Below are positions 35,760 to 45,593 of a stretch of DNA of 64,000 nucleotides, piece after piece. Under the pieces are notes generated by a model, which was not told the origin of the DNA, ran no database searches, and worked only from the letters and a program-made list of their open reading frames with translations. The DNA comes from Pseudomonadales bacterium (GTDB taxonomy: Bacteria > Pseudomonadota > Gammaproteobacteria > Pseudomonadales > Azotimanducaceae), in the NCBI GenBank assembly GCA_022822135.1, contig JAJECH010000033.1, positions 62,001 through 126,000 of the forward strand, read 5' to 3'. Positions within the stretch are counted from its first letter, which is position 1, and the number at the start of each line of letters is the position of its first letter. The position numbers and the translations under genes are program-made.

Positions 35760-37253
35760 TTAAGCAGCTTGTTCGATCGCCTTCCAACCGCCTCGATTCG
35801 GGTCAGCATTGAGCGTTTCTTGATACTTCCGAAGTTTCTCGTGATCAAGTCGATCCAAGAGTGGGTCTAGTTGCTCTCTGAGGAGCTGATCCCGAATATC
35901 ACTAAATGCGGAATCCATCACTAGATTCGTGAGTTCATTTGGATCCATCAGCATGTCATAGAGTTCTAAAGGTTCACGAGTCAATGAGTCAACGGCGAGC
36001 TTGTATCGATCGTCACGAACCATCGAAAACAAGCGAACTTCGCTGAACGCTACATTCTTGCCTCTTTGCGAATCTGACGCATTCCGCCCACTCAAGACCT
36101 TTCCGCGCAACGACGACCGGTATTCAGAACCATCTAGCGTCTCCGCCCCAGCGATGTCCAACATTGTTTCGACGACATCGAGATGGTCGGTGAGCGCCGC
36201 TGAACGCCAGCCAGCGACACCTCCCGGCGGTCGGATACACAAGGGAACATTCAATGCGCCTTCATAAAAGAGTGCTTTGTTGCGGCAGCGATGGTCACCC
36301 AACATTTCGCCGTGGTCCGATGTATAGATGATCCACGTGTTGTCGAGTACTCCTTTTCGTCGTAGCGCATCTAGCACCAATCCGATTCCTCGGTCGATAT
36401 GCGTGACCTTCGCGTAGTAATACACTCGCATGAGCCGATCTTGACTCGGCGTCATATGTGCCAAACCGCCGTTCCGTTGGCTGCGTTGAACCTGACGCGA
36501 AACTGGCCCCTCAGTTGGTGCCACGATGGAGAGAGGCATTTCCTCCGAGTTGTAGAGAGCACGATCTATCGCAGTTGAATCAAATGGGTTGTGCGGACCT
36601 GGGAACATGACTTGTAGATAGAACGGTTTGTCGTCGTCGTAGTTTTCGATCCACTCAATGGCCTTGGCTGCGGTGTACATATCCAAGCTCTGATCATCGG
36701 GAAGCGCACTGGGAGGCGTTTCCCACGGCAACATGGTTCCTCGATTTTCGCCGTGAACGACCAATTTCATGTAGTTTCGAAACGCTTCTAAATTGCCTTT
36801 TTCCTCTAAGAAATCTGTGTAGTAACAGTCGGCAACAGCGTAGGCCATGATGTCACGAACTTCATGGGTATCGTCGAATCCCCACGCATGTACCTTGTAC
36901 GCGTGCTCGCGCGAATGACCATCGCCGGGTTTACGCACCTGAAGGTGCACCTTGCCCACCTGTGCGGTTCGATAGCCTGCATCTCGAATGTTTCGCACGT
37001 GGTTGGGTAGGTCCGGTTCACCATCAATATTGTTTGACCACATCCCGTGCTCGCACGGGTGTTTCCCCGACATGATCGACATTCTCGCGGGCATGCAAAC
37101 TGGCGAATTCGTGATACATCGGCTGAAGCTAACACTCTCAGCAGCCAAACCATCCAGATTAGGGGTTTTTGCTATCGGATTCCCGGCAAACCCGACGACA
37201 TCACCGCGTTGTTGATCCGGAAATATGAGTACGATGTTTGGTTTAGAGCGCAT
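35760..37253 (-). CDS. Type I sulfatase
   Basis: A 497-residue sulfatase. PNIVLIFPDQQRGD supplies the metal-binding Asp at the N-terminus. The catalytic Cys that becomes formylglycine is in SPVCMPARMS (CxPAR). Further metal-site sequences are GKVHLQ and TSDHGEMLGDH. No signal peptide is evident, so it is probably cytoplasmic. The ATG at 37253 was chosen over the GTG just upstream. The type I motif would need a formylglycine-generating enzyme, none of which is in the window. It converges with the Gfo/Idh gene and follows the PhyH gene by 43 bases. Confidence 0.9.
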   Translation of the reverse strand: MRSKPNIVLIFPDQQRGDVVGFAGNPIAKTPNLDGLAAESVSFSRCITNSPVCMPARMSIMSGKHPCEHGMWSNNIDGEPDLPNHVRNIRDAGYRTAQVGKVHLQVRKPGDGHSREHAYKVHAWGFDDTHEVRDIMAYAVADCYYTDFLEEKGNLEAFRNYMKLVVHGENRGTMLPWETPPSALPDDQSLDMYTAAKAIEWIENYDDDKPFYLQVMFPGPHNPFDSTAIDRALYNSEEMPLSIVAPTEGPVSRQVQRSQRNGGLAHMTPSQDRLMRVYYYAKVTHIDRGIGLVLDALRRKGVLDNTWIIYTSDHGEMLGDHRCRNKALFYEGALNVPLCIRPPGGVAGWRSAALTDHLDVVETMLDIAGAETLDGSEYRSSLRGKVLSGRNASDSQRGKNVAFSEVRLFSMVRDDRYKLAVDSLTREPLELYDMLMDPNELTNLVMDSAFSDIRDQLLREQLDPLLDRLDHEKLRKYQETLNADPNRGGWKAIEQAA

Positions 37254-37296
37254 TGTGTGATCCACCGCTTGTCGTTTTGCGAGGACTGTCTATCAA

Positions 37297-38229
37297 CTAT
37301 GTCCGAAAGTGCTTGTTCTTCAGCATGCGCTGATTCTCATATATCGACCCCTGGTTTGGCGCGGCGGGAAGCGGCATGCGGACAGGCACTTGCTCCATTC
37401 GAGGTCTAAGCGTCGTCGCACCTTGCATGATCATGCCATCAAATTCATCAAGATCGCTAACCCCCATGAGTGGCCAAGCGTCACATGACGCATACACATA
37501 GAACAAAATGCGCCGCGCTCTTGTCGAGTGATTCACTGCCGAACCGTGCACTAATCGAGCATGATGTACCGTGATGGTGCCTGCAGAACCATGTAATTCA
37601 CGTGCCTGCGAGACGTCTAGACCTTCTCGCTTCACATCAATTGCACCGCAGAATACGCCATCGCTATGGTGGTCGTAGATTGGACCTTTATGACTTCCTG
37701 GCAGTACTAAGAGCGGTCCGTTGTCGGTCCTCATGTCATCTAGCAACATACCGACAGCTAGCACATCTTGATTGGTGTGCGGATAGAACGCCCAATCCTG
37801 ATGCCACTCAACGGCCGCACCATCACCAGCCAGTTTTAGGTTGATTTTGCCACCGGTACGCAGCCTTATGTCGTCGCCAATCAGCGTACTTAGTGCAGCC
37901 ATGATAGGTGGATAAGCGGCGATGGCTTGGTAGAACGGATGAGCGAAGTACGGGTGTTTGATCCGCCGAACCAAAGGCTCATCCGGCGTATGAGAAGGAT
38001 CAAGATCAAGCGTTGAGGTATGCTCAGTTATTCCGTGTGCCTTCGCTACGAGCTCATCGGTCACTTGCCGAAGCTGAGCGAGCGCATCTTCGTCGATTAC
38101 GTTCTCAAGAACCACGTAGCCTTCGGTGTTGTACTGTTCTACCTGACGTTCTGTAAGCAAGAACGAGTCCTCGTTGTTCGATCTAAGAGCGACTTGTGGC
38201 GGCGTATTCGTAGAGAAAAACCAGACCAT
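37297..38229 (-). CDS. PhyH-family dioxygenase
   Basis: A 310-residue phytanoyl-CoA dioxygenase-like protein with Fe(II) motif HQD in AVEWHQDWAF near residue 145. The distal His is in HHARLVHGSAVNHS near 230, and the 2-oxoglutarate-binding Arg in the following RARRILFY. N-terminal YNTEGYVVLENVIDEDALAQ is the usual first helix-strand of the family. It is transcribed together with the sulfatase. Its substrate is unknown; proximity suggests the same sulfated compound. Confidence 0.85.
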   Translation of the reverse strand: MVWFFSTNTPPQVALRSNNEDSFLLTERQVEQYNTEGYVVLENVIDEDALAQLRQVTDELVAKAHGITEHTSTLDLDPSHTPDEPLVRRIKHPYFAHPFYQAIAAYPPIMAALSTLIGDDIRLRTGGKINLKLAGDGAAVEWHQDWAFYPHTNQDVLAVGMLLDDMRTDNGPLLVLPGSHKGPIYDHHSDGVFCGAIDVKREGLDVSQARELHGSAGTITVHHARLVHGSAVNHSTRARRILFYVYASCDAWPLMGVSDLDEFDGMIMQGATTLRPRMEQVPVRMPLPAAPNQGSIYENQRMLKNKHFRT

Positions 38230-38389
38230 TTATGCATCGCCATTCTAAGACCAGAAGACCCATTCAAACCTTAGGCCATTACTCCGTTATTTTCGAAGAC
38301 GACCACGCTCGAATCGAATTCCACTCGTCGTAACTCGTTAGACTTCGACGGTCTTTCAATCCCGTATTGCGACCCTAGCCTAGACCAGC

Positions 38390-39487
38390 ATGGCTAAGTA
38401 CCTGTTCCGTCGGATGCTCTTGCTCGTTCCGACTCTTATTGGGATCATCACCCTAAATTTCTTTATCGTGCAGATGGCGCCGGGTGGTCCTGTCGATCAA
38501 ATGATCGCAGCGCTCACCGGTCAAGATACCGGCGGCGCTACGAGTCGTGTCGCCGGTGCGCAAAGCGGAGCGCGACAGATGAACGATTCAACATCGGCAC
38601 AGTCGCAATATGCCGGTGCACAAGGATTGGATCCTGAACTCATCGCCGCAATCGAGCGCCAATTCGGGTTTGACAAGCCGATGCATGTCCGCTACTTCAA
38701 GATGATCGGGGACTACCTCACGTTAGACCTGGGCGAGAGTTATTTCGAAGGTCGTCCAGTAATTGATCTCATTGTCGAACGGTTCCCAGTGTCTATTTCG
38801 CTGGGGCTCTGGTCAATGCTGTTGATCTACCTGATTTCGATTCCACTCGGTGTCGCAAAGGCCGTTCGTGACGGCGGTAAATTCGATGCATGGACGAGCG
38901 GGGTTATCTTCGTTGGTTATGCGGTGCCTGGTTTCTTGTTTGCCGTGTTTCTAATCGTGCTGTTCGCTGGAGGAGCCTACTTAGACCTATTTCCATTACG
39001 GGGACTTACGTCTAGCAACTTCGACGAGCTGAGTTTCGGTGCAAAGATCGCAGACTATTTCTGGCATTTGGCGCTACCCGTCGTCGCTTTGACCGTCGGT
39101 GGTTTCGCGACCTTGACGATGCTCACGAAGAATTCATTTCTCGATGAAATCGCCAAACAATACGTCCTCACCGCGCGAGCGAAAGGTCTAGACGAACGAC
39201 GCGTTCTTTACGGTCACGTCTTCCGTAACGCGATGCTCATCGTAATTGCGGGGTTCCCCGCCGCATTGGTTGGCATTCTGTTTACAGGCGCACTTCTGAT
39301 TGAAGTGATCTTCTCCTTGGACGGTCTAGGACTTCTCGGCTTTGACGCCGTATTTCGCCGCGACTATCCCATCATTTTTGGAACGCTGTTCGTATTCACA
39401 TTCGTCGGATTGGTAATGACACTCATTGGTGACATTACTTACACACTTGTCGATCCCCGCATTGACTTTGAATCGCGTGGCAACTAG
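38390..39487 (+). CDS. ABC transporter permease, YejB-like (set 1)
   Basis: A 365-residue inner-membrane permease of the peptide-type (DppB/OppB) superfamily. It has about six hydrophobic segments and the ABC-interaction loop with the family EAA-like sequence [22 protein letters not shown] near 255-275. The N-terminal part holds a long polar insertion (about residues 35-90) typical of YejB. It is the partner of the next gene, which starts inside its stop (TAGTG). Strong likeness to the permease at 60389-61486 shows a duplicated system. No ATPase gene lies nearby. Confidence 0.9.
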   Translation: MAKYLFRRMLLLVPTLIGIITLNFFIVQMAPGGPVDQMIAALTGQDTGGATSRVAGAQSGARQMNDSTSAQSQYAGAQGLDPELIAAIERQFGFDKPMHVRYFKMIGDYLTLDLGESYFEGRPVIDLIVERFPVSISLGLWSMLLIYLISIPLGVAKAVRDGGKFDAWTSGVIFVGYAVPGFLFAVFLIVLFAGGAYLDLFPLRGLTSSNFDELSFGAKIADYFWHLALPVVALTVGGFATLTMLTKNSFLDEIAKQYVLTARAKGLDERRVLYGHVFRNAMLIVIAGFPAALVGILFTGALLIEVIFSLDGLGLLGFDAVFRRDYPIIFGTLFVFTFVGLVMTLIGDITYTLVDPRIDFESRGN

Positions 39488-40578
39488 TGTCGGTTAATCA
39501 AACACAGTTAGCTGAGACACAGCCAACAAAACCCACCGAACTTCGTCCGGGTCGGTTCTCGCCATTAACGCAACGTCGCTGGGCGAACTTCAAGGCCAAT
39601 CGACGTGGTTACTGGAGTTTGTGGATCATCGGTACGTTAGTGTTTCTGAGTCTTTTCGCTGAGGTCATCGCGAACGACAAACCGATCATCTTGGGCTACA
39701 AAGGAAGCCTCTACGCGCCGATACTCTTCGAATACCCCGAGACTGAATTTGGCGGCGAATTCGAAACCGAAGCCCACTATGCATCGACAGTCGTACAAGA
39801 CTTAATAACGCAGGGTAACGGCTGGATGCTGTGGCCTCCAATTCCATTCAGCCACGATACAATCGACCGTCATACCGAAGGTACCGTGCCGGAGCCCCCC
39901 AGCAACCGCCACTGGCTCGGAACCGACGATGTCGCGCGTGATGTAACGGCTCGTCTCATCTATGGGTTCCGGTTATCCGTACTTTTCGGACTAGCGTTGA
40001 CTCTGATCACTTCCGTCATAGGGATTGCGGTCGGATCCTCTCAAGGATATTTCGGTGGACTCGTCGACCTTATCGGTCAACGTGTCGTCGAAGTGTGGTC
40101 GGGCTTACCCACATTGTTCGTCATTATTGTGCTCGCGAGCATATTCGAGCCGAATCCGTTCGTATTGCTTTTCCTTCTCGTCATGTTCAACTGGATGGCA
40201 CTAGTTGCAGTCGTCCGTGCCGAATTTCTGCGTACTCGTAACTTTGAATACGTAAACGCTGCGCGAGCTCTCGGCGAGAGGGACTTGAAGATCATGTTTA
40301 GGTATGTGTTGCCAAACGCAATGGTCGCTACGTTGACATTTCTCCCATTTATTCTCAACGGTTCAATCACGACCCTCACCTCTCTCGACTTTCTTGGATT
40401 TGGACTACCCGCTGGTTACCCTTCCTTAGGCGAACTACTCGCACAAGGCAAAGCAAACCTTCATGCGCCCTGGCTCGGGTTATCAGGTTTTTTTACGCTA
40501 GCGATCATGTTGACGCTCCTGGTGTTTGTAGGTGAAGGGGTGCGGGACGCTTTCGATCCGCGACGCGCAGTCACCTAG
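39487..40578 (+). CDS. ABC transporter permease, YejE-like (set 1)
   Basis: A 363-residue DppC/OppC-type permease, starting with GTG that shares a base with the previous stop. After an N-terminal tail and the motif RRWANFKANRRGYWSLW comes a membrane segment, then a periplasmic domain of about 100 residues with HWLGTDDVARD. The permease core follows, with the interaction loop YVNAARALGERDLKIMFRYVLPN near 255. The end is the family motif EGVRDAFDPR. The close paralog is at 61483-62523. Confidence 0.9.
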   Translation: MSVNQTQLAETQPTKPTELRPGRFSPLTQRRWANFKANRRGYWSLWIIGTLVFLSLFAEVIANDKPIILGYKGSLYAPILFEYPETEFGGEFETEAHYASTVVQDLITQGNGWMLWPPIPFSHDTIDRHTEGTVPEPPSNRHWLGTDDVARDVTARLIYGFRLSVLFGLALTLITSVIGIAVGSSQGYFGGLVDLIGQRVVEVWSGLPTLFVIIVLASIFEPNPFVLLFLLVMFNWMALVAVVRAEFLRTRNFEYVNAARALGERDLKIMFRYVLPNAMVATLTFLPFILNGSITTLTSLDFLGFGLPAGYPSLGELLAQGKANLHAPWLGLSGFFTLAIMLTLLVFVGEGVRDAFDPRRAVT

Positions 40579-40618
40579 TCACCAGATTCGCACTTCGTTG
40601 CGTGATACGAACAGGATC

Positions 40619-40645
40619 TTCAGGAGTTCTTCGGAACGTTCTGAA
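40619..40645 (+). other. Stem-loop with UUCG-type loop between permease and receptor
   Basis: TTCAGGA-GTTC, loop TTCG, GAAC, a bulged G, TTCTGAA. This makes an eleven-pair stem (one G-T pair) capped by a very stable C(UUCG)G loop, about 40 bases after the permease stop. No run of T follows. It could end or protect the permease transcript, or partly attenuate read-through into the receptor gene. Confidence 0.55.
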
Positions 40646-40702
40646 CTAGCGAATTTCAGGTATGATTGAGCGAATCACCATTTTCAAACCAAAGGAGTCT
40701 CA

Positions 40703-43483
40703 ATGACGTCCGGAAGAATCAAAACACGGTCATTCTGGATCGGCATAGCCATCGCAGTTTTAGGCGCATCGAGTTACTTGAACGTTGCTGCTCAGGATAC
40801 TGACGACGAGGACGAAGATGCAGAAGCTGTTAGGGAAGAGATAGTCGTATACGGAATTCGCGGGAGTATGCAGCAATCCCTCGACAGGAAAAAACTCGCG
40901 GATCACTTTAAAGACACCATTACAGCCGAAGACATTGGACTGTTTCCTGATCAGAACCTAGCAGAAGCATTACAGCGCGTGAGCGGAGTAGCGATCGACC
41001 GCAAGAGTGGTGAAGGCGCCTTCGTTAGCGTACGCGGACTTGGTCCGAATTTCGTGCAAACAACGATCGGCGGGCGCGTGTCAGCGTCGAATGTGTCGCC
41101 TGGAAGTCATGATGGTCGCGGTGCGACGAACGCTGGTTCTCGTGTTGTAGGTTTCCACGCTTTCCAATCCGGGCTTGTTCAAGCAGTCGAGGTGCATAAA
41201 TCACCTCGTGCAGATCACGTCGAAGGTGGACTCGGTGGCTTCGTCGATATACAAGCACGTAAGCCATTTGATCTCGGCGAGCGTCACATGGCCTTCAACA
41301 TCGATACGACGATCAATGAGTTGGCTGACGATACGGCCCCAGGAGTATTCGCACTATTTAGCGATATGTTGTCAGAGGAATTGGGTTTCATGGTCTCCGC
41401 GCAATGGGACAACCGAGTTTTTCGATCAGATTCCCTGCACCACTACTCCTACGTCGGTGATCCAAGAAGTGTCACGTTGGACGGCGTAACGATGACGGGC
41501 TACTACCCGCGACAGCTCCTCGGCGAATTGCACATCACAGATCGAGATCGATTGAATGTCTCGTCTGCTCTTCAGTTTCGCCCCTCGGATCGCATGGACG
41601 TCACGGTTGACGTATTGCTCACGGACAACGCTGAAAACGAACGTGATTTCTGGCGAGATTTCCGATTACAGCAGGGTCATCCACGCATTACATCGGCAGC
41701 TATCGAGGACGACAACGGCACTGGCGTTTTCACGCAAGTGAGTACTTCCGGTGCGGGTCTGTTCGTGCAACACGCTACCGAAGTAGTCGACACTCAAGCC
41801 TTAAATCTTGGCGCTAACATTCAAATTCAAGCTACCGACCGACTTTCCCTCAATTTCGACGCAACGATTTCACAAACCGAATCGCCAATTACCAATCGTG
41901 ATTACCTGATCCGAAATACGATAACGCAAATGTCGTATCGGAAACATGGACCTGGCGGTCTACCTTCGTTGACAACGACTTCACCAATCAATGATCCTAA
42001 TTTCTTTCAGGTCGTTAAACACTCTATTCAAGATCACCTAGTCGACGATGAAGTCACCCAAATTAGAGCCGATGCGACCTTTGAGATCGGAGGTGCTTGG
42101 CTTGAATCGGTCCAATTCGGCATCCGCAGATACGATCAAAACAGGCGTGACCGCCATCGTTATCTAAATAGTCGAGCGTTTCTAGGTTCAAGCCTAGACG
42201 AGTTCGGCGGTCGTTATCCGTTTCCTGCAGAAGGTGATTTCCTCAGTGGCCTAGGCAATGACTTCCCAGCACCGGTTGTTAACCCGAATCTTGATGTCAT
42301 TCAGGAGACATTTGAAACACGACCGGATGAAATTCTGGCAGGGCGTGGATTCAATACCGGAACGGCGAAGTCTTTAGAGGATTTCCGTGTCGGTCGATTC
42401 AACGAAGACCTGAATCACGATGACGATGGCACAGCGGTCTACGGCATGATCACTTTTACCGGAGAATTCGGTGAGACGCCGTATTCCGGTAATTTCGGGG
42501 TTCGCTATGTCAATAACAGCACCGGGTCCGTAGGCCAAATCACCGAGCCGGTTTCTATCGACTACTCTGATCCAACCGTACCAGAAATCATCCTATCCGA
42601 TCCGACGTACGTGAACGTAGGTCATGACTACTCACGAGTATTGCCGTCATTCAATGTGCGGTTCGACCCTCGGGACGATATTGTGATCCGAGCATCACTT
42701 GCGAAGGTTATGAGTCGACCTCGGTATCTGGACCTGAATCCTCGTAAGTCCGTGCAAGCTCGAGTCCGCACGATGCGAGGCGGCAACGGTGAGCTCGATC
42801 CCACGATGGCAACCCAGTTTGACCTCGCATTCGAGTGGTATTTCGCAGATTACTCCATCGCCCAAGTCGGCTTCTTTACGAAAGATATCGAAGCGTTCGT
42901 CCAACCCGATATTGAGGAAGTACCCTTTCCTGGTCTGACCGATCCTGAAACGAATCTTCCGCTCGTGTTCTCTTTGTTCAGACCATTGAACACCGGCGAG
43001 TCGAGTTTGACAGGTGTTGAACTCGCGTTCCAACGAACGTTCGCTGACCTACTTCCTGCACCATTGGACGGACTCGGCGTGATTGCGAACTGGACGATCA
43101 TTAATTCCGGTTCTGATTTTCGCAACGAGAAAACGAACGCTGCTTACGGGATTCCCGGGTTATCAGAGAACACGATCAACTTTACGGTCTTCTATGAGAA
43201 AGACCGAATCGCCGCGCGTGTCTCCTACAACTCTCGCGATGACTTCCTCGATCAGACTGCGGATGGTCAAGGTCATCCATATTTCGTTGACGCTTACTCT
43301 CAGATAGATGCGTCCTTGGGATTCACGTTAAACGATCGGGTTGCGTTTAGTCTCGAAGCGATCAACATTGGCGACGAAAATGTGTACTACTACAACCTCC
43401 TCGGGACGGGAACACAGGAACACTTTTCGAGCGCGATTAACGCGGGTCGCCGATTCCAATTCGGCGTTCGTGTAAAGATGTAG
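40703..43483 (+). CDS. TonB-dependent outer-membrane receptor
   Basis: A 926-residue outer-membrane transporter. Residues 1-30 form a signal peptide (cleavage after NVAA). The TonB box region is EEIVVYGIRGS near 46-56. The plug domain follows (ITAEDIGLFPDQNLAEALQRVSGVAI, SVRGLGPN), then a long beta barrel ending with the expected final Met strand GVRVKM. The plug style resembles receptors of the carbohydrate-type group in Caulobacter and Alteromonas relatives. A strong AAAGGAG lies seven bases before the ATG. It lies between ABC permeases and a binding protein, suggesting import of one compound through both membranes. Confidence 0.95.
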   Translation: MTSGRIKTRSFWIGIAIAVLGASSYLNVAAQDTDDEDEDAEAVREEIVVYGIRGSMQQSLDRKKLADHFKDTITAEDIGLFPDQNLAEALQRVSGVAIDRKSGEGAFVSVRGLGPNFVQTTIGGRVSASNVSPGSHDGRGATNAGSRVVGFHAFQSGLVQAVEVHKSPRADHVEGGLGGFVDIQARKPFDLGERHMAFNIDTTINELADDTAPGVFALFSDMLSEELGFMVSAQWDNRVFRSDSLHHYSYVGDPRSVTLDGVTMTGYYPRQLLGELHITDRDRLNVSSALQFRPSDRMDVTVDVLLTDNAENERDFWRDFRLQQGHPRITSAAIEDDNGTGVFTQVSTSGAGLFVQHATEVVDTQALNLGANIQIQATDRLSLNFDATISQTESPITNRDYLIRNTITQMSYRKHGPGGLPSLTTTSPINDPNFFQVVKHSIQDHLVDDEVTQIRADATFEIGGAWLESVQFGIRRYDQNRRDRHRYLNSRAFLGSSLDEFGGRYPFPAEGDFLSGLGNDFPAPVVNPNLDVIQETFETRPDEILAGRGFNTGTAKSLEDFRVGRFNEDLNHDDDGTAVYGMITFTGEFGETPYSGNFGVRYVNNSTGSVGQITEPVSIDYSDPTVPEIILSDPTYVNVGHDYSRVLPSFNVRFDPRDDIVIRASLAKVMSRPRYLDLNPRKSVQARVRTMRGGNGELDPTMATQFDLAFEWYFADYSIAQVGFFTKDIEAFVQPDIEEVPFPGLTDPETNLPLVFSLFRPLNTGESSLTGVELAFQRTFADLLPAPLDGLGVIANWTIINSGSDFRNEKTNAAYGIPGLSENTINFTVFYEKDRIAARVSYNSRDDFLDQTADGQGHPYFVDAYSQIDASLGFTLNDRVAFSLEAINIGDENVYYYNLLGTGTQEHFSSAINAGRRFQFGVRVKM

Positions 43484-43500
43484 CACTACTAACATACCGG

Positions 43501-43534
43501 AGCAGCGTTGTGCCGACCGAAGTACACCGCTGCT
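43501..43534 (+). repeat. Inverted repeat after the receptor gene
   Basis: AGCAGCG at 43501-43507 and its exact complement CGCTGCT at 43528-43534, with a 20-base loop, starting 18 bases after the receptor stop. There is no T-run after it, so a terminator role is only a guess. The rest of the 200-base gap to the next gene shows nothing further. Confidence 0.35.
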
Positions 43535-43683
43535 TCGCTCTTCACCCTCCACCTGCACGCGCGTTTTTCGTGATGCATGCAGTTCGTACACGCTAGTTCA
43601 TATCCATTCAGTACGGTCGTTCGTGGCCAAAGAGTGCTATCTCCGCTCCTACTAACGCAACTCAGTAGCTACACTCAATCGCT

Positions 43684-45549
43684 ATGAAGTTATCACACAG
43701 ACCAACCTCGGCATTTTTCCGCACACTCGTGGTTCTCTTCGTCGCTTTCACTCAACCAGTTAGTTCCATCGAACTGGAATATCAACACGGAATCTCGCTG
43801 CTGCACGAACTCAAGTATCCCGCTGACTTCGAACATTTCGAATATGCCGATCCTGATGCGCCGAAAGGCGGCAGAATCGTTTTGTCAACCACGGCGCCTA
43901 TCGTGAATTTCAATGGCGCTCGTGGTCCCGAATTGCCGAATGCAATGGGGTTGGGACGCACGTTTGAGCGACTACTCATTAGAAGCGCAGATGAACTGTC
44001 CGGTCTCTACGGTCAATTAGCAGCAGGGGTTGCGTTATCACCCGACCGCACATCGTTGTTCTTCCGTCTACACGACCATGCACATTGGCATGATGGTGTT
44101 CCTGTCACGACGGATGACATTCAGTTCACGTACGACCAAATCATGTCGTCCGTGCATGGAAGAGTGTACTTTCAAAGTTGGATCGAATCGCTGGAAATAC
44201 TCGGTCCAAAGGACTTCGCGGTCCATCACCGATCGACTTTTAACAATTCAAATTTGGTCGCGATGACGTGGTTTCCAGTGCGGCCGGCACATTACTGGGA
44301 AGGGCGCAACCCAAACAAGCCAACATTAATACCTCCTGTTGGCAGTGGACCCTATCGGGTCGCGGATTTCGACCGCTCGTACGTTACATACAAACGCGTC
44401 GATGACTACTGGGGACGCGATATCCCAGTGAATCGGGGACGGTACAACTTTGACGAGATTCGATACGAGGTGTACCGTGACCAGAGCGTCGCTCGTGAGG
44501 CATTTCGAAAAGGACTATTCGACATCATGTTCGAAAATGACATCCGTCATTGGATGTCTTCCTATGATGTTCCGGCATTAGCCGCCAACCAGATCCGTCA
44601 ATCGACTCGTGAAGTCCGGAAGTTCATTGGCGCGGAACGCGCAATTGCTCTGAATTCGCGTCGCAGTTTCCTGAGCGATGTACGCGTACGCGAAGCGTTG
44701 ACGTTAGCGTTCGATTTCGAATGGCAAAACCGCGTGATGAGGCACGGTACGCAAACTCGTGCGCTGAGTAACTTCGCGAATTCGCAGTTCGCCGCAGAAG
44801 GATTACCGACGGACTCTGAGCTTGAAATTCTCAAACCGTTTCAGTCTCGTGTTCCTCCTCGTGTATTTACTCACGCATTCACCTTACCTGTTTCCACAGG
44901 ACACGGTATTAATCGAGTCGCACTTGAACGAGCACGCGAGTTACTTGAAGCGGCGGGCTGGCGTCTACGAGATGGGCGCTTGGTAAATGAACTCGGCGAG
45001 GCGTTCGAATTCGAGATTCTCACTCAAGACCCATCGATGCAGAGAGTCTTACTACCTTATACAGAAACGCTGCGTCTTCTAGGTATTGATGGACGAATGC
45101 GACTTGTGGACAACGTTACGGCTATCAACCTCTTACGTGGGCGTGATTTTGATGCGTACGTTCGAGAACACCTACTTTTGAATCCGCCCGTGGGTGAACT
45201 GCGCAATCATTTCAGTTCAGGCGCGGCTGGAGTTCAAATGGGCGGAAACATGGTTGGAGTGCGTGACGAAGTGGTTGACGCTCTCGTTGAAATGGCAGAA
45301 CAGGCTTCAACCATCGAAGAAATGAGCGCCATCGTAAAAGCCCTTGATCGAGTCGTGTTATGGGGTTTCTATCACATACAGATCAATGCGACCGAATTAG
45401 AACGATTTCTTTATTGGGACAAGTTCGGGCGTCCATCAGGAGAGGCAGCCGCGAGCCTAGAGTACTTAACAGGAAGTTCGGTGCGAGTGCTTGACAGTTG
45501 GTGGATCGACCAACTCAAGGAGCAAAGACTCGCCCAGCTACAGAATTGA
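43684..45549 (+). CDS. YejA-like extracellular solute-binding protein (set 1)
   Basis: A 621-residue periplasmic binding protein of the family 5 (oligopeptide/microcin) type. There is a signal peptide (residues about 1-27), then the YejA-style start YQHGISLLHELKYPADFEHF and APKGGRIVL. HWHDGVPVTTDDIQFTY, the family 5 motif, lies near 138, and PVGSGPYRVADFD near 218. The receptor gene lies upstream and the two permeases beyond it. It is distantly related to the second set's binding protein at 58450. The ligand is unknown. Confidence 0.92.
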   Translation: MKLSHRPTSAFFRTLVVLFVAFTQPVSSIELEYQHGISLLHELKYPADFEHFEYADPDAPKGGRIVLSTTAPIVNFNGARGPELPNAMGLGRTFERLLIRSADELSGLYGQLAAGVALSPDRTSLFFRLHDHAHWHDGVPVTTDDIQFTYDQIMSSVHGRVYFQSWIESLEILGPKDFAVHHRSTFNNSNLVAMTWFPVRPAHYWEGRNPNKPTLIPPVGSGPYRVADFDRSYVTYKRVDDYWGRDIPVNRGRYNFDEIRYEVYRDQSVAREAFRKGLFDIMFENDIRHWMSSYDVPALAANQIRQSTREVRKFIGAERAIALNSRRSFLSDVRVREALTLAFDFEWQNRVMRHGTQTRALSNFANSQFAAEGLPTDSELEILKPFQSRVPPRVFTHAFTLPVSTGHGINRVALERARELLEAAGWRLRDGRLVNELGEAFEFEILTQDPSMQRVLLPYTETLRLLGIDGRMRLVDNVTAINLLRGRDFDAYVREHLLLNPPVGELRNHFSSGAAGVQMGGNMVGVRDEVVDALVEMAEQASTIEEMSAIVKALDRVVLWGFYHIQINATELERFLYWDKFGRPSGEAAASLEYLTGSSVRVLDSWWIDQLKEQRLAQLQN

Positions 45550-45593
45550 TGCTCAAATGAAGCTCCGCGTCCGCTCTTTATGGCAGGCGAGCG

